Under the pieces are notes generated by a model, which saw nothing but the letters and a program-made list of their open reading frames with translations, searched no databases and was not told the DNA's origin. Below, piece after piece: positions 1-13,299 of a DNA stretch of 64,000 nt. Origin of the DNA: Parascedosporium putredinis (Eukaryota; Ascomycota; Sordariomycetes; Microascales; Microascaceae); contig CASHTG010000006.1 of assembly GCA_949357655.1 (NCBI GenBank), positions 682,001 to 746,000 of the forward strand. The letters run 5' to 3'. Made by a program: the position numbers and the translations under genes. Numbering within the stretch: the first letter of the stretch is position 1; every line of letters starts with the position of its first letter.

Positions 1-1661
1 GCCCTCGGCGGAATTACGGCCGTGGCTTGCAAGCCTCGTTGGTATTAAGGAAGTGGAAGACAAGGGCAAACCCCAGCGAGCTGGGGTGGGCTTGGCATGG
101 AAGACAGATGAAAGCGATGTCGATCATCTGGCAACCTCTCTGATCATGATCCCGACACCTCGCAAGAAAGAGGCAAGAAAACGGAAGAGGAAACCGGCAG
201 ACAAAGACCAAGAGCCACGCCCCCCCAATTGCCAACTCGAAGTTCTTGAGGCTTGTAAGAAAACAAAAACCAAGATTATAGCTAGGGTGGCGCGAGTCCT
301 GCCAACATTGAGCATTTTGAGACGAGACGAGAACACCTCAGAGGGTGTTTGGTGTAATGGCAACAGCAGATGATACATGGATGCAATAAGAAATCTCGAT
401 GGAAGGGCAGGACTGCTGATGGCGGGGAGATGCGGGAGGCAGCCCTTTCAATCGATTCTCTTAGAGCAAGCCCCAAGCTAGCGGGCCGCAAACTGGCGAT
501 TACCATCGCCTCGCTGCTAGGGGCCCCGTAGAAGCCACCTCTGGCGTGGAGCGGAGCGGCAGACTACGTTGTTTGCCGGACGGCCCAATCCACGCCGCTC
601 CCTCTGCCTTGTATATGGGTCACAATTGATATTGTGGGGGAAGAGTTGGAACGATCTTTCGGATCCTACCTTGGTAGGCTCCCTAATATTCCTCGCCGTT
701 TAACGGGATAGGGAGGGCACCGAATCTCCCGCATCTTATCTCGAGGCGTGCATCGGAAGGAGGCGAAGGGATTAGAGGGGAAAGGGAAAGAAAAATAAAG
801 GTCGGGAGGGGCTCAACCGTCGCCGTGGAGTCTGGGCGGACATCGGACATTTGGGCCAAAGATCGGGAGTTAACGAAAGGGGGTCGCCTTCTCGGAAAGG
901 GTTCCACGAGTCCCAAAAACGGATGCGCGAGAGCGCCGATCCGCATGGCTTGCGCATGCGTCCCCCGGTTTGTGCTTGTGAGAGATGGGTGAGAATAAGA
1001 AAACACGGCGGAAAAGGCACAAACAGCCAAGGCAGAAATAAAGCCTTCTTTCGTTTTGCAAGGTAAACATTGAAATGAGAAATGACGGGGCAAAGTGAAT
1101 TTGGAAACACTTTCCAACTCCCTGCCTGTTCCGCTCCAGGCCAACCCGCCTCCGTTGGCCATCAGACAAGTATCCATGGATATGTCAATTGCTGCATAAT
1201 GTTCGGATGAGGGCCCTCTTCAACAAAAACCACTCGAGCATCAGCCTGACATATCGTTATTAGGGCTGGCTCGGCGCCGATCCCTTTCCCTGAGGCTTCA
1301 CAATATCGGCGGCGCGGCAGCCTCCGGTCGACCCCCTTGCATCCTTACTTTGAAAGGCACGATGATGCCTCGGTCCGCAAACGTCAAATGGAGGCGCTGG
1401 TTTGTTTTCTACACTAGTGTGTGTTTTTCTTTTTTGTTGAAATTTTTCTTATCGCGTGTCTCGTGTGCCTAATTCCCCATCACAATGGCGGTAGTCCGGG
1501 ATAACCAGGCTCCAAATTAGCCCCGCTCTCGCTGCCCGACCAGACAAGAAGGATTCACATTTTCTCAAAGTATGAGCCTCTGTTCTTTGAGTGCATTCTA
1601 GCTATTTGGCTTCTGAGATAAATTCAAGAACTTTTTCAATTGGGAAAATATTCTTGATGTC

Positions 1662-1680
1662 TTTTTTTTTTTTTTTTTTT
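1662..1680. repeat. Poly-T tract, 19 bases
   Basis: A pure run of 19 T follows a C, and T-rich sequence continues after a short AAA. It is one of several long T runs in the gene-free parts of this window. I see no target-site duplication around it that would mark a retroposed element. Confidence 0.9.
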
Positions 1681-2239
1681 AAATTCTTTTTAATGCAAAT
1701 GATAGCTCACAGCTCTCAGGAAATCACTGAGGAATAATAAAAGGGGCGCTGAAGATCAGATCTATCCCCTGCCGATTGTCCCTGTCCTGGCCTCGAGCGA
1801 GGGTAGCTTGTCGACACCTGTCAGCCCCAAGCCCAAGATGAAAGCCCGATCCCGATCTGAACGGCTGGACGTGTCCACTGTGGCAAACGGCATGTTTCAT
1901 CCATGCCCAGGGTGGCACGGATCACCGATGCTTGTTTGGATCGACTTCTCTTTCCTTTTTGCCCCCTTTGCTTTCGCTTTCTTCCGTTTCACTGGTTCGT
2001 TCCGTTGTCCTCGAAGGATTGAAGGCGTGCGTTATTCATTCCTCACCAAGTCCTGGTGGAAATCTGCCTCTCTGCATTCGTACGAAGTAATTCAAGGGGC
2101 ATGCGCAGGACCAGCGGAGCATCCGTCTCTCTTTCCGTCTTGTGGTCAACGAAATGCTGAGGCTAATAGAAAATGGAAGGAGGACACTTGGGGAGGAGTA
2201 TTGTAGATGATTCATCGAAAGAGAGACCACGATCAATAG

Positions 2240-2257
2240 CTCTCTCTCTCTCTCTCT
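2240..2257. repeat. CT dinucleotide microsatellite
   Basis: About nine CT units run into a TTTTC-rich stretch. It lies in gene-free DNA and has no visible link to a gene. Confidence 0.85.
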
Positions 2258-5200
2258 TTTCTTTTTCTTTTTCTTTTTTCCTGTTTGTTGTTCGGGGGCG
2301 GGTGCTCTCCTTTTGCCTTCCGTTATTTTCATGTTGTGCTATTCACTTTTCTTCCAACATCAATTTGACCTTAGCCCAACCTTGGCTTAGCTTTAGGTTG
2401 ATGTACTGTCTGCCTATTCAATTCGGTGCCCGTTTTCTCATTCATGATAATATCGTTGCAATCGCGAAAGAATGGGCAAACGACGGTCTTAAGTACAGTG
2501 ACACAAAGACAAAGCCGCCCGCCCCTTGCGACCCAAGGAAACAAAAGGGATTCTCGAAACCGGCTTTTCAATGCCAAAGACGAGGGTGTTGGTTTCTCTT
2601 CGGAAGGAACAAGGGTCACGGTTCCTAGCTGGTTTGTGTGGTTTTGCACATGTGCTGCTTCTTGGTCTACCTTACGAATCAATCGCCTCACGACATGAAC
2701 TTGAGGGAACATGATAACACCAGACGCGACAACGAGAACCCACCTCCCCGCCTTCAAATCAGAAATTTACTTAAGAACTAATAATATCGGTAGGAGAGGC
2801 CAAGCCAAATAACAAGGAAAGGTGATGCTAGAGGTGGAATGTATTAACGGTAGAATGGAAATAAGCAACCCGGTGTCAGGCTTCAACCAGGGCACCGGGA
2901 TCGAGGGATTCGCGCTGGGATCAGAGAAAGCGCTGCTCGGTGCTATCCCATCTCAAAGTCAAGTCAAGTACGAGAAGTTGGGCACGACTTGCCCAAAGGG
3001 TGACCGTTGTGCTCCTTCTCGCCTAATAGTGGGGTTGAGAGCTTCGGGCTCCACCGTTATCCTAGCGTTTTCATGAACGAACGCAGAGCGAAGTCAATCC
3101 ATCTTCAATCCCTCAAGGACCTGATTCTTCCACGTTTAATCCCCACTATTGGCCCGCCTTAGGCACATGTCCTGTCCCATCGGATCCATAATTCCATCAA
3201 GCTATCCCTGGATGTATGGATGGATCAATACCACAACGTTGTGATACCCGTCACCTCTAGTCAGAAGGCACAGCCCTGAATTTCGGTAGTAATCACTGAC
3301 TGTCGAACGACTGCGACCCAAATCCCAGTGCCAGACCATGCCATACCCACCCTTGTGGGTCATCTCCCATCCATCGAACAGCACCGAATAGTACCGAACG
3401 GATTCGCTGTTTCTCGAACACATCTACATTGCAGAGTTAGTTAGAGAGGGGAGCAACAGCCCAGGGCGAATTCATGAAGCGGGGTGTGCCTTAGACGGGC
3501 CCAGTCCCATCAACCGTGAGTTATTTTCGTGTTGTTCGCATGAAAAGGTCTTTTTGGGCTGGCCGTTCGGTGATAAGCTGCGAATTCCATGTGCTCCGAC
3601 CCGGCCCTATCGGTCGCGAATGAGTCGTTCCTCACACTTTGGAACCGCGCATAGACCACCGGCAACGCCGACACTTCCGCAACAACGCGGACCCCGGGCG
3701 CCGAGACACAAAATTGCGCCTCCAATGGATAATAACAAAAATTCCGTGTAACCACCTCAGGCAATGACCGGCTTGACATGGACATCCGCACGCAGATCTC
3801 AAGATCTCAAGGCTTCCTATCTCCTTTTTGTGTATCTCCCTCCAATCGCCTTTCTCTTTGCCTTGCAGTGTTTTGGCTTTCCTTTTGTTGCTTCGCAGCC
3901 TCTCATGTAATTGCCCCCGAAGGGCAATGAAGTGTGCGCCTAGGCCACACAGGAGGAGTATTGCACAGCCCCTGCTCATCTCCCTGCCACTCCCATCCAG
4001 ATCTCGTATCAATCGGCAGCCCTTTCCACGACAAAAAGACATGTTCAAACGAGGCGAGGTGGACGGATTCGCATGGGAGCCCAACACGGTGAAATGATTA
4101 TTAGGCATCTTCTACACGCTTCCTTCGTCAATTTAATGCTCGTGGGGTTTTAATGGTAGGAGGCGGTATGAGTAACAAGAGATCAATCCCGATTCCAAAA
4201 TCTCGAAGGTAAAAGGGGCGGTACACTGTTCTTCTCGAAGCTTTCGTCCGTGCAACCCTCCTTCTTGTCCTCTCGAGCCGCGTGGCCAGTTCGGCACGCG
4301 CCCTGTGCTCCTCTCCCCTCTGACTCCAACATCCGCAAACCCGTTTTGCGTATTACGTGTCGTCGAGAATGGAGGCTTTTTTCTTTTTCTTTTCTTTTTC
4401 TTTTTTTCTTGGGTTGGGGGCTTGACCTGGCGTCTGACACCCTCAGCCAGCAGCTGATTCACACGGATCATGCCGGCTGAGCAGGTTTCGCATTCGGCCT
4501 TCCTCATTCCCAATGTGCAGAGTTAGAAGGTATCAGGTAATTTGATGAAGCTCGTCCAAGACAGCCAAGCCAAACAGGACCCTGATACAGGGCGAACAAG
4601 TCCTTTCTCCTCGGAGTGGTGGGGAACTTGAAGGATCATAATTTTGGCGTTCTATCTCTCTCTCACTCTCTCACTCTCTGTCTTGTTTATCATCCCTTCC
4701 TCGTGCCGGCTCAGTCGCACTTCATCTTTCTGCGTTCGGTCGTTTCGTTTTCCTTCTATTTGTTTCTCTTCTAATCGCAATTATCAATATTATTGTATTC
4801 CCATGCTTTGGAACGTGGATGGAGGCTAACTGAGGGTGGGACTGAAGAACTGTGGACGGACCCGCAGAGAACTTAGGGACCATGGGAAAGGGGAGGGTGT
4901 CGATGTAAGATGGTCACTCCACCTCCACTCTCCCGGCAATCTCGCATCCAAACCAACAAGGAAATCCTGGTCTCGATGAACAAGCGGAATCCAAGTAGAC
5001 GGAAATGGCCAGCAGGCGACAGGCAGTTATTAGTACCCTTCCCTCATCTTCTCGAAAACCAGCCCTTTCAAAGTGTGTGCAGTCTCGGCATTGTTGGATC
5101 GAAAACCCCACATCGACAGGCAGCCTTTCTTCTCGTAGAATCCCCCCCCGCCTCCTAATCCTCCACATCCTTCTCGCCGCTGTTTCATGACTGCGAACGG

Positions 5201-8200
5201 TTCATCTCTTTTCCCACCCTTCAAAATAAATGTGTGCCCCATACAGTGTCCCTCTCCCAGTCCTTCAATCCCAAGTTCGAAACTGCATCCTGCACCAGCC
5301 CGCCTCGCCGTGTGGAGTGTGGAGAAAGAACTAGTTCCCAAAGCGATGGCGAAAACTGCAGATCTTCAGACACACGGGTGGGGATTCGATCTGCAGTAGG
5401 GGGCCGGGGTTGCCTTCGTGCATCGAGAAAGGGGAAAAGGAGAAGAAGGGTCTAGATCCCAGTTCTCAATTCCAATGCAGTGCTGCTCGTTCCAACGGCG
5501 GCATGGGGGAGTAGCGTTCGTGGGGATCCCCTTTTCATTCTTAAATCTGTCTGCTTTAGGAGCCAACCTAGAAGTTGCAAGCAGCGGCCTTCGGGATTCC
5601 GTGCTCAAGTTGGTACGAAGTACCTCTCCTTGCGAGCTCTAGGACTGGGGCAGCGGGACAAAGCCGTGTACGCTTTTACATTCCCATGTGTCGGCGTCGG
5701 CACCCAGCTCAGTCCGAAGGACCCATGAGCCAGCATGATACAAACGAAATCATTCACCGATACATGGGTATCCGAACTGTTGCGATGTGACCTTCTTCAT
5801 CGAAAAGAACGCCTCGCGTTGCTGCTGCACTCTCCCCGTTTACCCCGGCGACCTAGTTCAATGAAGAGCTTAGCTCTAAGTGATTCCACTCGAAACAAGC
5901 TCGCAGATAGCCTTCCCCACGTACCACGAAACAAAATCAACTTGAAACTTCGGCTTTTGAGGTATTATTAACATTCTTTGTGGCTGTCCCAATTCATCAA
6001 CACTATAGGAATTCTTACTCCTCTGAGGCAGTGCACGCACGCCTAACCCATCACCTTTGGCACGCCAGCTTGTCTGTTTCTCATCGACAACGAAGCCCTG
6101 TTGAGTCCTAGGCTTTAACGCATATGGGAGGAATGGGCTACGAAAGGAATGGACCGATCAATGGAACCAGATCACGCCGGGAATAAGAACCATCGTTATA
6201 AATAGATTAGAAAGGAAAGAAGCCGAACGGCGTAAAGAAGCCGTCAGGGAAGGATCAAAACAAACCCACTTCTCATTCCTCTTCCCTTTGAACAGATGCA
6301 GCGCCCGACGCCGGGCGGATGGATACAGACCCTGAAAATCATTCCAGGGTGGCATGTGGAGAGCTTGGACATAATAACAACAAGAGCACTTCCCTTTTGA
6401 ACGCTGGCGTTGACACCCCAGTACCCACACGGTCTAGCCCGCGGAACAGGTGCGCAGTGCTCCATCTTGTCATTTTAAGATGAACAAGTGTGCATAAGAT
6501 GGATAGATCAAGTTGGCCCCTTGCTTTCTTTCTGAGGCACGCGAGCGTGTTGAAGAGAAGGGAAGAAATCAAACAAAGAGAACTAATTCTCAAGAGGATG
6601 ATGATTGGCGCAGGGTGGGCGCAGCAGAAGAACAGTGCCCATTACTCTCGACTCGGCTTCGCATCCCCGGTTTCAACCATTATCGTCTCGCTCGCCCGGC
6701 AGAGATAACTTGTTATTATTAACAGATCGAAGGTGAAATGGATGGACCCCTTAGGCCTGCGATACTTCTACTTCAAGAATCCAAGTTCCTAATTGGGGAG
6801 GCACAGTCTACTAGCCCTTCATTCCGTTCTGCCTAGCCCAGACACCCTTTTGGGAACTGCTCGTCTCGGGCCCTTACTAGGCTCCGGCGGAAGCGCCGGG
6901 AACGAGCGGAGGACCCCGTCGAGATGGTTGAACTTGAGATATCCCGTCCCGTCGCACGCCCCTAATCCTTGGAGACCACCAGTCAGCGAATGGGGACTCC
7001 CACCGCTCGGCTCAACAACAAAATATTCGTTGCATGCTATGCTATGAATTTTTTCCTTTTTCGTATTCCAGGAAAACCACCTCAGCAGCACGACAACGCA
7101 CATGAAGGGGGATGAACGCGTAATTCTAGAACATCGGCCGAGCCCCGTTCCCTGGCCCTCTCGAGTGAGAAGGGCCTGCAGTCAGCTCGCACGACGTGGG
7201 GACTTCAGTCTCGGAGGTTCGTTTACCACCCTATGGCCTCGCATATAATGGCGTCCTTAGTCTGAACAAGCGTTGCGCCCATCCGCTTATGCAGGACGGG
7301 GAGAACACGCCGAACCTCACAGCCTCATCAGCCACTTCTTCAACGCTCACACTACATATCAGTCAACCCGCTCAAGTAGGAAAAATGCATGGCGTGTAAC
7401 GGTAGGTTTGACAGGGGCTAATATCACACTCATCCAAACCCCGAGATATAACGGATATTTCCTGCGGCCTACTGAAAGTAGCTCCTCTTTGCCTTGACCA
7501 GAGCAGCCCATTTACCCTCAAGTAATAATAGGGGGAGGGAAAATCCGGGGAAAGGTGTGAAAAAGAAAAAAACGAGGTGTGGTAAGAATTGGATGATCCT
7601 GACCCGTTCACCGAAGGGCGAGCATGTCGCTCTCCTGATCTGTATGGTGCTGCCCTCCAGTACCTCGGATGCCACGGGGACAATTTCGCTCCTCCCACCT
7701 GGCCTTTTGTACCACAACATGAAGGGCTTTGCGTGAGCGGCTCCCCTCCTACGAGATTCATAGTATCTACACCTGACACCGTGAGATAAGAAGGGCGGCA
7801 CATCCATGGCCTTGGGAGCTCGCGAGTGCATGCAAGCAAGTCCAGTTTAGACGAAGCACACAATCGCGATATGACACCATAATTTGATTTCATGTGCCCA
7901 TGTCCGCGACGAAAGCCGTGGCGCATCCGATAACGCGCGTTCCAGCAAACGGTGGCACCGTTCATCTTCTTGATCGCTAAATTTGCGTAGAACGCAAAGT
8001 GCCCGGGACTATGGTCTCTCTCTTGGACAAGAACAAAGTATGCAGCCGGGATATAGCTTCGGGGCTTCTCAAAAGACTCCTCCAGCCCAACCTGACCAGA
8101 AATGATAGACAGGGACAAAACGATTCCTATGAATTGACAGTTTGGTGGAGGCGCTCGAACCACCTCATCTACGACGCCCTGATAACCCCGAAAACGTTTG

Positions 8201-8328
8201 AGGCTACTAAAATGACCGTAATGATGAGCAGCAACTATCAAAAAGAGGAAAGATACGCAAGAAAAGGGGTTGGCATTAGGGTATCTACGCACTCATATCT
8301 ACACATGAGGATGCCACGTAAGGTGACG

Positions 8329-8364
8329 AAGAAAGAGAAAGAGAAAGAGAAAGAGAGTGAGTGA
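8329..8364. repeat. GAAA/GA purine microsatellite
   Basis: Imperfect units of GAAAGA repeat several times and end in GTGA repeats. It is a simple purine repeat in gene-free DNA. Confidence 0.75.
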
Positions 8365-10904
8365 GCATGATGCGGACGTGAGGACGATGATGAAGCATGT
8401 GTTCGTTTGGCAAGTGGCAAGCAAGCCAGCAAGATCATATGCAATTTGACGCCTTGCACACCTGATTCCGCTAGATTCTTTCTCCCTTACGCCCTTTTGC
8501 GGGAGAGGTAATTTTTCCTTTTTTTCCTTTTTTTTTTTTTTCACGATGCGGAACATTATCCCCGTAATCTCGCCGAGAAGAGTGTTTGCAAATATTGATA
8601 CAAATTCTCCCAAAAGTCGAGTCTGGTTCAGATCGTCCTCATATCAATTGATCGCACTGTGAGGGCGCGGGGATAGAAATGAGCCTCAAGCGAATGAAAA
8701 GTCTAGTTCAATTGGACAATCATCGTGCCCACGTGAGGCGCAGCTTTTGGCGGGAAGCCCAATGAGTGGGTCCCTATATTTTCCTACTTGTAGTTTGAAA
8801 GGTTTAGAGCATCAAACCTCAAGTCACCATGGTATCATGTGCAGGTGAACATCGGTAACAACATGAACACAAAAACGAAACATCCATCAGTAGGAAAAGA
8901 GAGAGAATAGTAAACCCGAGGCCTCTTGGTGGTTATAGCAAAGGGTCGGTTAGTCGGGAAAAGAGACATTGACGCTATTTGGCTAACAAGACAGTGGAAA
9001 AGTCTGGTGCTAGCCGGTCCCTGAAGGGTATCTGGTGTGAGGATGTTCGGGGATTCAAAAGGACCCTCGGCACCCTGAAGACCCCGGGCAAGCTGAATCC
9101 CCTGCAAATAGACGGCGCTAGCGGCCACGCCGGTTCGGCGCCGCAACGAACTCTATTCTCTGTCTACTGGTTTTACTGCTTCAAATGGTCCTTCATTCGT
9201 TCGATGAATCGCCAATTAGTGCAAACTCAATGAGTGAAGAGTTGGGACATTGAGACCCTATCGTGGGCCCTTGGTCCTGTCTCTTGTTAATTTGGTTCCC
9301 ATCGCTTTTGCTTCTTTTCCGCCTTTCCCTTTCCTGGCCAACCATCATGTATGTAATCAATCATTCATCAATGAAATCCCTTCTGTAACGGAGTCGGGCT
9401 GGCTGGATATCCACCCACGTTGGCCTTCAGTCTTGTCTCGTCTTGTCAATGATTCATCATCTTTCGGCTGCTATAAGCAGCGATTGTCTTTCAAGCACAA
9501 GAGGCAAGGTGACCAATAACTGATTGCGCTTGCCTCTGCTGGGACGCAGCGGTTCTCGCTACCCCCGCCCTCATGGAACTGAGCGCTGGGGATACTACGA
9601 CCTTGAGGTTATAGTGTAGATCAGGCATGGCAAGGGAATAGGCGTACTTTCTCAAGAAACTTAGGCGTGCTTGCCCGAACTCTGATACTCCGCCTTCATT
9701 ATTCCCGATTCACCCGATCATCCATCGCTATTCTCGGAGAAGAGGCTCCTCTCCAAACTGCCTCTTTCCCGGCTACTCCTCTCCACTTGTCAGACCACCT
9801 CACATCAAATCGAGGACGACCCAAGTTCCTTCTTTCCCACATGCACAAGCAACGCTCCTTGCACACACCGTTTTCCGCTTGATCCGTTCGTGCCCAAAGT
9901 TTAGATCGTCGACGCGACGGTGACCCACTAAAACGGAATGATAATGGTTCTTCCACGACGGGAAACGGTTCTTCTGCACACCCCCGCCTCAACGAGACGG
10001 ATTGGGATTTTGGCCTTCTGCACCCTTGCCTTGTTCACGCCTTACCCCCTTCCAATCCACACCCCATCCGCCCTCCAAATATTCGTTTCCCTTCACCCCC
10101 ACCCCCTTGCAATGAAGAGAGACCCACCCCTCCCCTTCGATCTGAAAGAGAGAACACAGGTTATCCACCCCCTGTCCTTTCCCTTTTGCTCTTCCCTTGT
10201 CGTGCTAGGCTTGGCCAAGGCTTGAGGTGTGAGGTACCAGCAAGTTCCCTCCCCCAAGCTGTGCTGCGATAGATACGCGGATGCAGCCCATAGATTACAA
10301 GCACAGGCATATTCTCTGTTCCAACTTGAGACTAGGCAGAACAGAAACAAAGAGACACAAGATATAACCACCTCGAAGCCGTCCTCATCCTCAAGTCTTC
10401 CCTCTTCTCTCCGACTTCAAATATTCACCTCTCCTGACCATTATAAACGACCCAACACTCTTCTTTCGCCTTTCCCCTTGGCATCAACTAATAAAAGGGA
10501 TATAACTCGACACTTTGTTCAAGACACCATACACGCACAGCCCCCACACACTCAAACACTGGCACACGCACACAAACGGGCAAATACACAGACGCAGAGC
10601 ACAAAGAGAACAGTCATAAACACCAAATTACTATACTCGCATCACCAACGCCATCTTGCCGGTAGACCTGCTATGGTACTCGCGTGGCTACGATCTTACC
10701 ACACTTTATCGTCGATCTCAACCCCGATTCACTTCAGTTCTCGCCGCCTTTGCTATAAACACTCGCCCTCACCTCCCCTGTAGCCCGCTGCTCACCAACA
10801 CGCCCAGTCTTGCCAAAGCGCTCGGCCTTTAAAAACGCACATCTCCCAACGGCCACCCCTCGCTTTCCGGGATCACTAGTACCCTATACTTTGTTCAGTA
10901 TAAT

Positions 10905-11147
10905 ATGCCCTCGAGCTCTCACTCTTCTCGGCACGGCAGCGCCTCTTCAGACTCTTCGTCTTCCTCTGACTACACAATGGACCCCATCCGCGCACCTGTC
11001 GCCTCCGTCAAGGTGCTCCGCTGCCTGCGGTGCGCCAAGATGCAGGAGGCTACGTCAACCGACGACATCTCAGCGTGTGGCATGGTTCGGATTGGCGAAG
11101 GCATTTACTACTGCCAACGTTGCGCCAAACTCGTTGGCTACACGTGA
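10905..11147 (+). CDS. Small CxxC/CxxC zinc-ribbon-like protein
   Basis: This is a single-exon frame of 80 residues. Residues 3-21 are Ser-rich. The rest is a compact region that starts near the second methionine (M25) and carries two CxxC pairs, at residues 40-43 (CLRC) and 70-73 (CQRC), about 26 residues apart. That layout suggests a small zinc-binding ribbon. The second half, with a YYCQRCAKLVGY ending, reads like a conserved fungal protein rather than random translation. I recall similar short hypothetical proteins in other Sordariomycetes but cannot confirm a match here. No function is known to me. The ATG at 10905 is preceded by a long CT/CA-rich leader. An alternative start at 10977 would drop only the Ser-rich tail and keep both CxxC pairs. 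No frameshift or intron is needed. Confidence 0.72.
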   Translation: MPSSSHSSRHGSASSDSSSSSDYTMDPIRAPVASVKVLRCLRCAKMQEATSTDDISACGMVRIGEGIYYCQRCAKLVGYT

Positions 11148-13283
11148 AGGCTTCCATCTTCACCTAATCTCATTTTATACCATGCCTCTAAAATATACAC
11201 GCCACCCCTCTTTCCTACAGCAAACGATTCACATTCACGATTTGTGAGGATGATGACCCTGGACACTCGCCGACACCATCCTACAAACTCGTTTTCCCCG
11301 CACAACACCAAACACCACCCACCGATCGTGAGATCCGACGACTGCAACAATAACCACAAAGGCCGAAGGGTACTTTTTCCCAAGTCGTCTGGGCCGGTCG
11401 CATGGCTACACCCCTTTCCCATCAGCTCGGCATTAGTCCTTGCGCAACAAATTTTCGGATCAGTCTTCTTGTGAAGCACGACTTTTGTTGCAGACTTCAT
11501 CGCTTTCGCGGTGGGAAGGAGACGAGATACTCGCGCGTACACGACTCGTAGCTCGTATCTCGACGCTGCCACATCCCAAGCGAACACTAAATGGGCGACT
11601 CTACAAAATCGTGGAATTTTGCCCTTTCCGTTTGCAGCATAGTGTCTCCCTTGACTCAACTTCGAACAAACAAACGGAGAGACACATGGAGGATGCATAG
11701 ACGGCACGCAGCAATCCTAAGACAGCGAGGGAAATCCATGAAAAGAGGGTCCGAGGACATGAATAAAAGATTGGGAGAAAGAACCCATCTTGTTTCTTCG
11801 TCCTCGGCGATTTTCTATGCATGAGAATTTGTCTTCGTTCCTCAAGGCATTTCCCACCCCGCTTCTTGAAAGCCCTCGAAGGGTGTGCCCACGTTTGAAC
11901 ACGGACGACGCACCTGGAACAAGGGCCGGTTTCCCACTTCTTTCCGAGATGAGATGATCTCAATATATTCCTCCCTGTACTTTATCTTGATACCCATAGA
12001 ATTCGCCATTCCTAGCATTGCCTGTCTCATTTTTTTCTCCTTTCAACTGCGTCTACACCGGTTTGGCTAGACGGGAATGAAGGGGCACGGGGTTGAAGGG
12101 GTGTCTATCACCCTAATCGGGCATGAAACGAGTCCTAGGTCTGGAAACTGGGGATTTTTGTTGTTCAGTTTTTTAGAAAGGAATTTGGCGTTTTCTGTCC
12201 GGAACTACTTTGCATTTTCTTTTTCTACATCTTTTATCGGAAACAATCTTAGCTAGCGGGTATCATCATGACAGAAAGAAATACAGAGACACGAACTCAT
12301 TTACATCATAATTTTTTCTCCTTTCTTTTCTTGTGCCCTTTCAGAGTAGTGGCCTCCCGTTTTGTGCGACGCATCGTCGATACAGGTCAGAGAGGAAACC
12401 CACGCTCTATACATGTATTGTGAGAGAACGGATCAAACAAGACCATAGGCCACTCTACAGATTCACAACACAAAATTGGAGGGTGTCTTTTTGGGGTTAA
12501 GGGTCCCCCATTTCTCTGTTTATCCCTTTTTTGTTTACAGGCAATCAGATGTCGTGCCGCTTCAGGCTACCGTCCCCCAACTAATTCGGGGCAACATCAA
12601 GGGAAGCTGCAGGTAATGAGTTGACCGAACATTGAAGATCTTGAACAGCCTTGACAAGCTGTGGGTGCGGGAGGGCCCAAGAGCCAAGCTCCGCCCCCAA
12701 AGGAAATAATAAGAGCGAGCTGTTTTCTGCTTGCTTTTTCAACACATTATGCGTTGGTTGTCTCAAGCCGAAACTCGAGGCTCGTTCTTATCTCCAAATA
12801 AGTGAGACACTGAAATAGGGTGGATGTCAAAAGGAAAAGAAATTTGGTTGGGACGAGACAGCAGTGAACCCTCCCCACAAAAGAAAGAAAGCAGAAAAAA
12901 GTGAGAGGGCGTAAAAGAAAGGAAGAAGAGGAAAAAGAAAAGTCAAATTCCAAAGGAGGCCGGAAAGCAAGCCCGAAATCAAGAACACTTGGGATTTGGG
13001 ATCCGAGGGTGTCCGGTGAACACGTACTCGCTGCCCTGCCCTGGAATGGAATTAGTCTCCCGGCTGGCGATGCATTTCGGTCATCAATGTTCTTCGTTCT
13101 CATTCAATCAGCGTCGGCACCCTGTGGATCATTACAAACTCCCCTTGAAAGGAATAGGCTGGCTAAGGAAACCGGCAAACACTTCTTTTTCCGTCTCTAC
13201 ATACATGTAGGTTGGAAAGGGCGGAGGTTTCCCATTCCGGGCTACCAAGAACCAAGAAGCTTCTTGCTTCTCGCGCGATGGCC

Positions 13284-13299
13284 TTTTTTTTTTTTTTTT
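13284..13299. repeat. Poly-T tract, 16 bases
   Basis: A run of 16 T is followed by a CCTCCTCCTTC pyrimidine stretch in gene-free DNA. Confidence 0.9.

Larger units (their letters stand above)
1..10904. other. Gene-poor region, no supported gene
   Basis: I see no recognisable protein or RNA gene in this stretch. Open frames are short, overlap on both strands and read as low-complexity or random translation, with many Cys, Trp and His. The longest is a stop-free frame on the minus strand at 7372-8292 (see findings). The stretch holds a 19-base T run (1662-1680), a CT microsatellite (2240-2257) and a 14-base T run (8528-8541). The last kilobase, from about 10040, is pyrimidine- and CA-rich and is probably promoter and 5' leader of the small gene at 10905. 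Base composition is not AT-rich, so it does not look like a RIP-inactivated transposon graveyard. Confidence 0.6.

Noticed and set aside
10229..10783. 184-codon open frame on the plus strand
   Set aside because: Low-complexity CT/CA sequence immediately upstream of the small CxxC gene. It looks like promoter and leader, with no domain.
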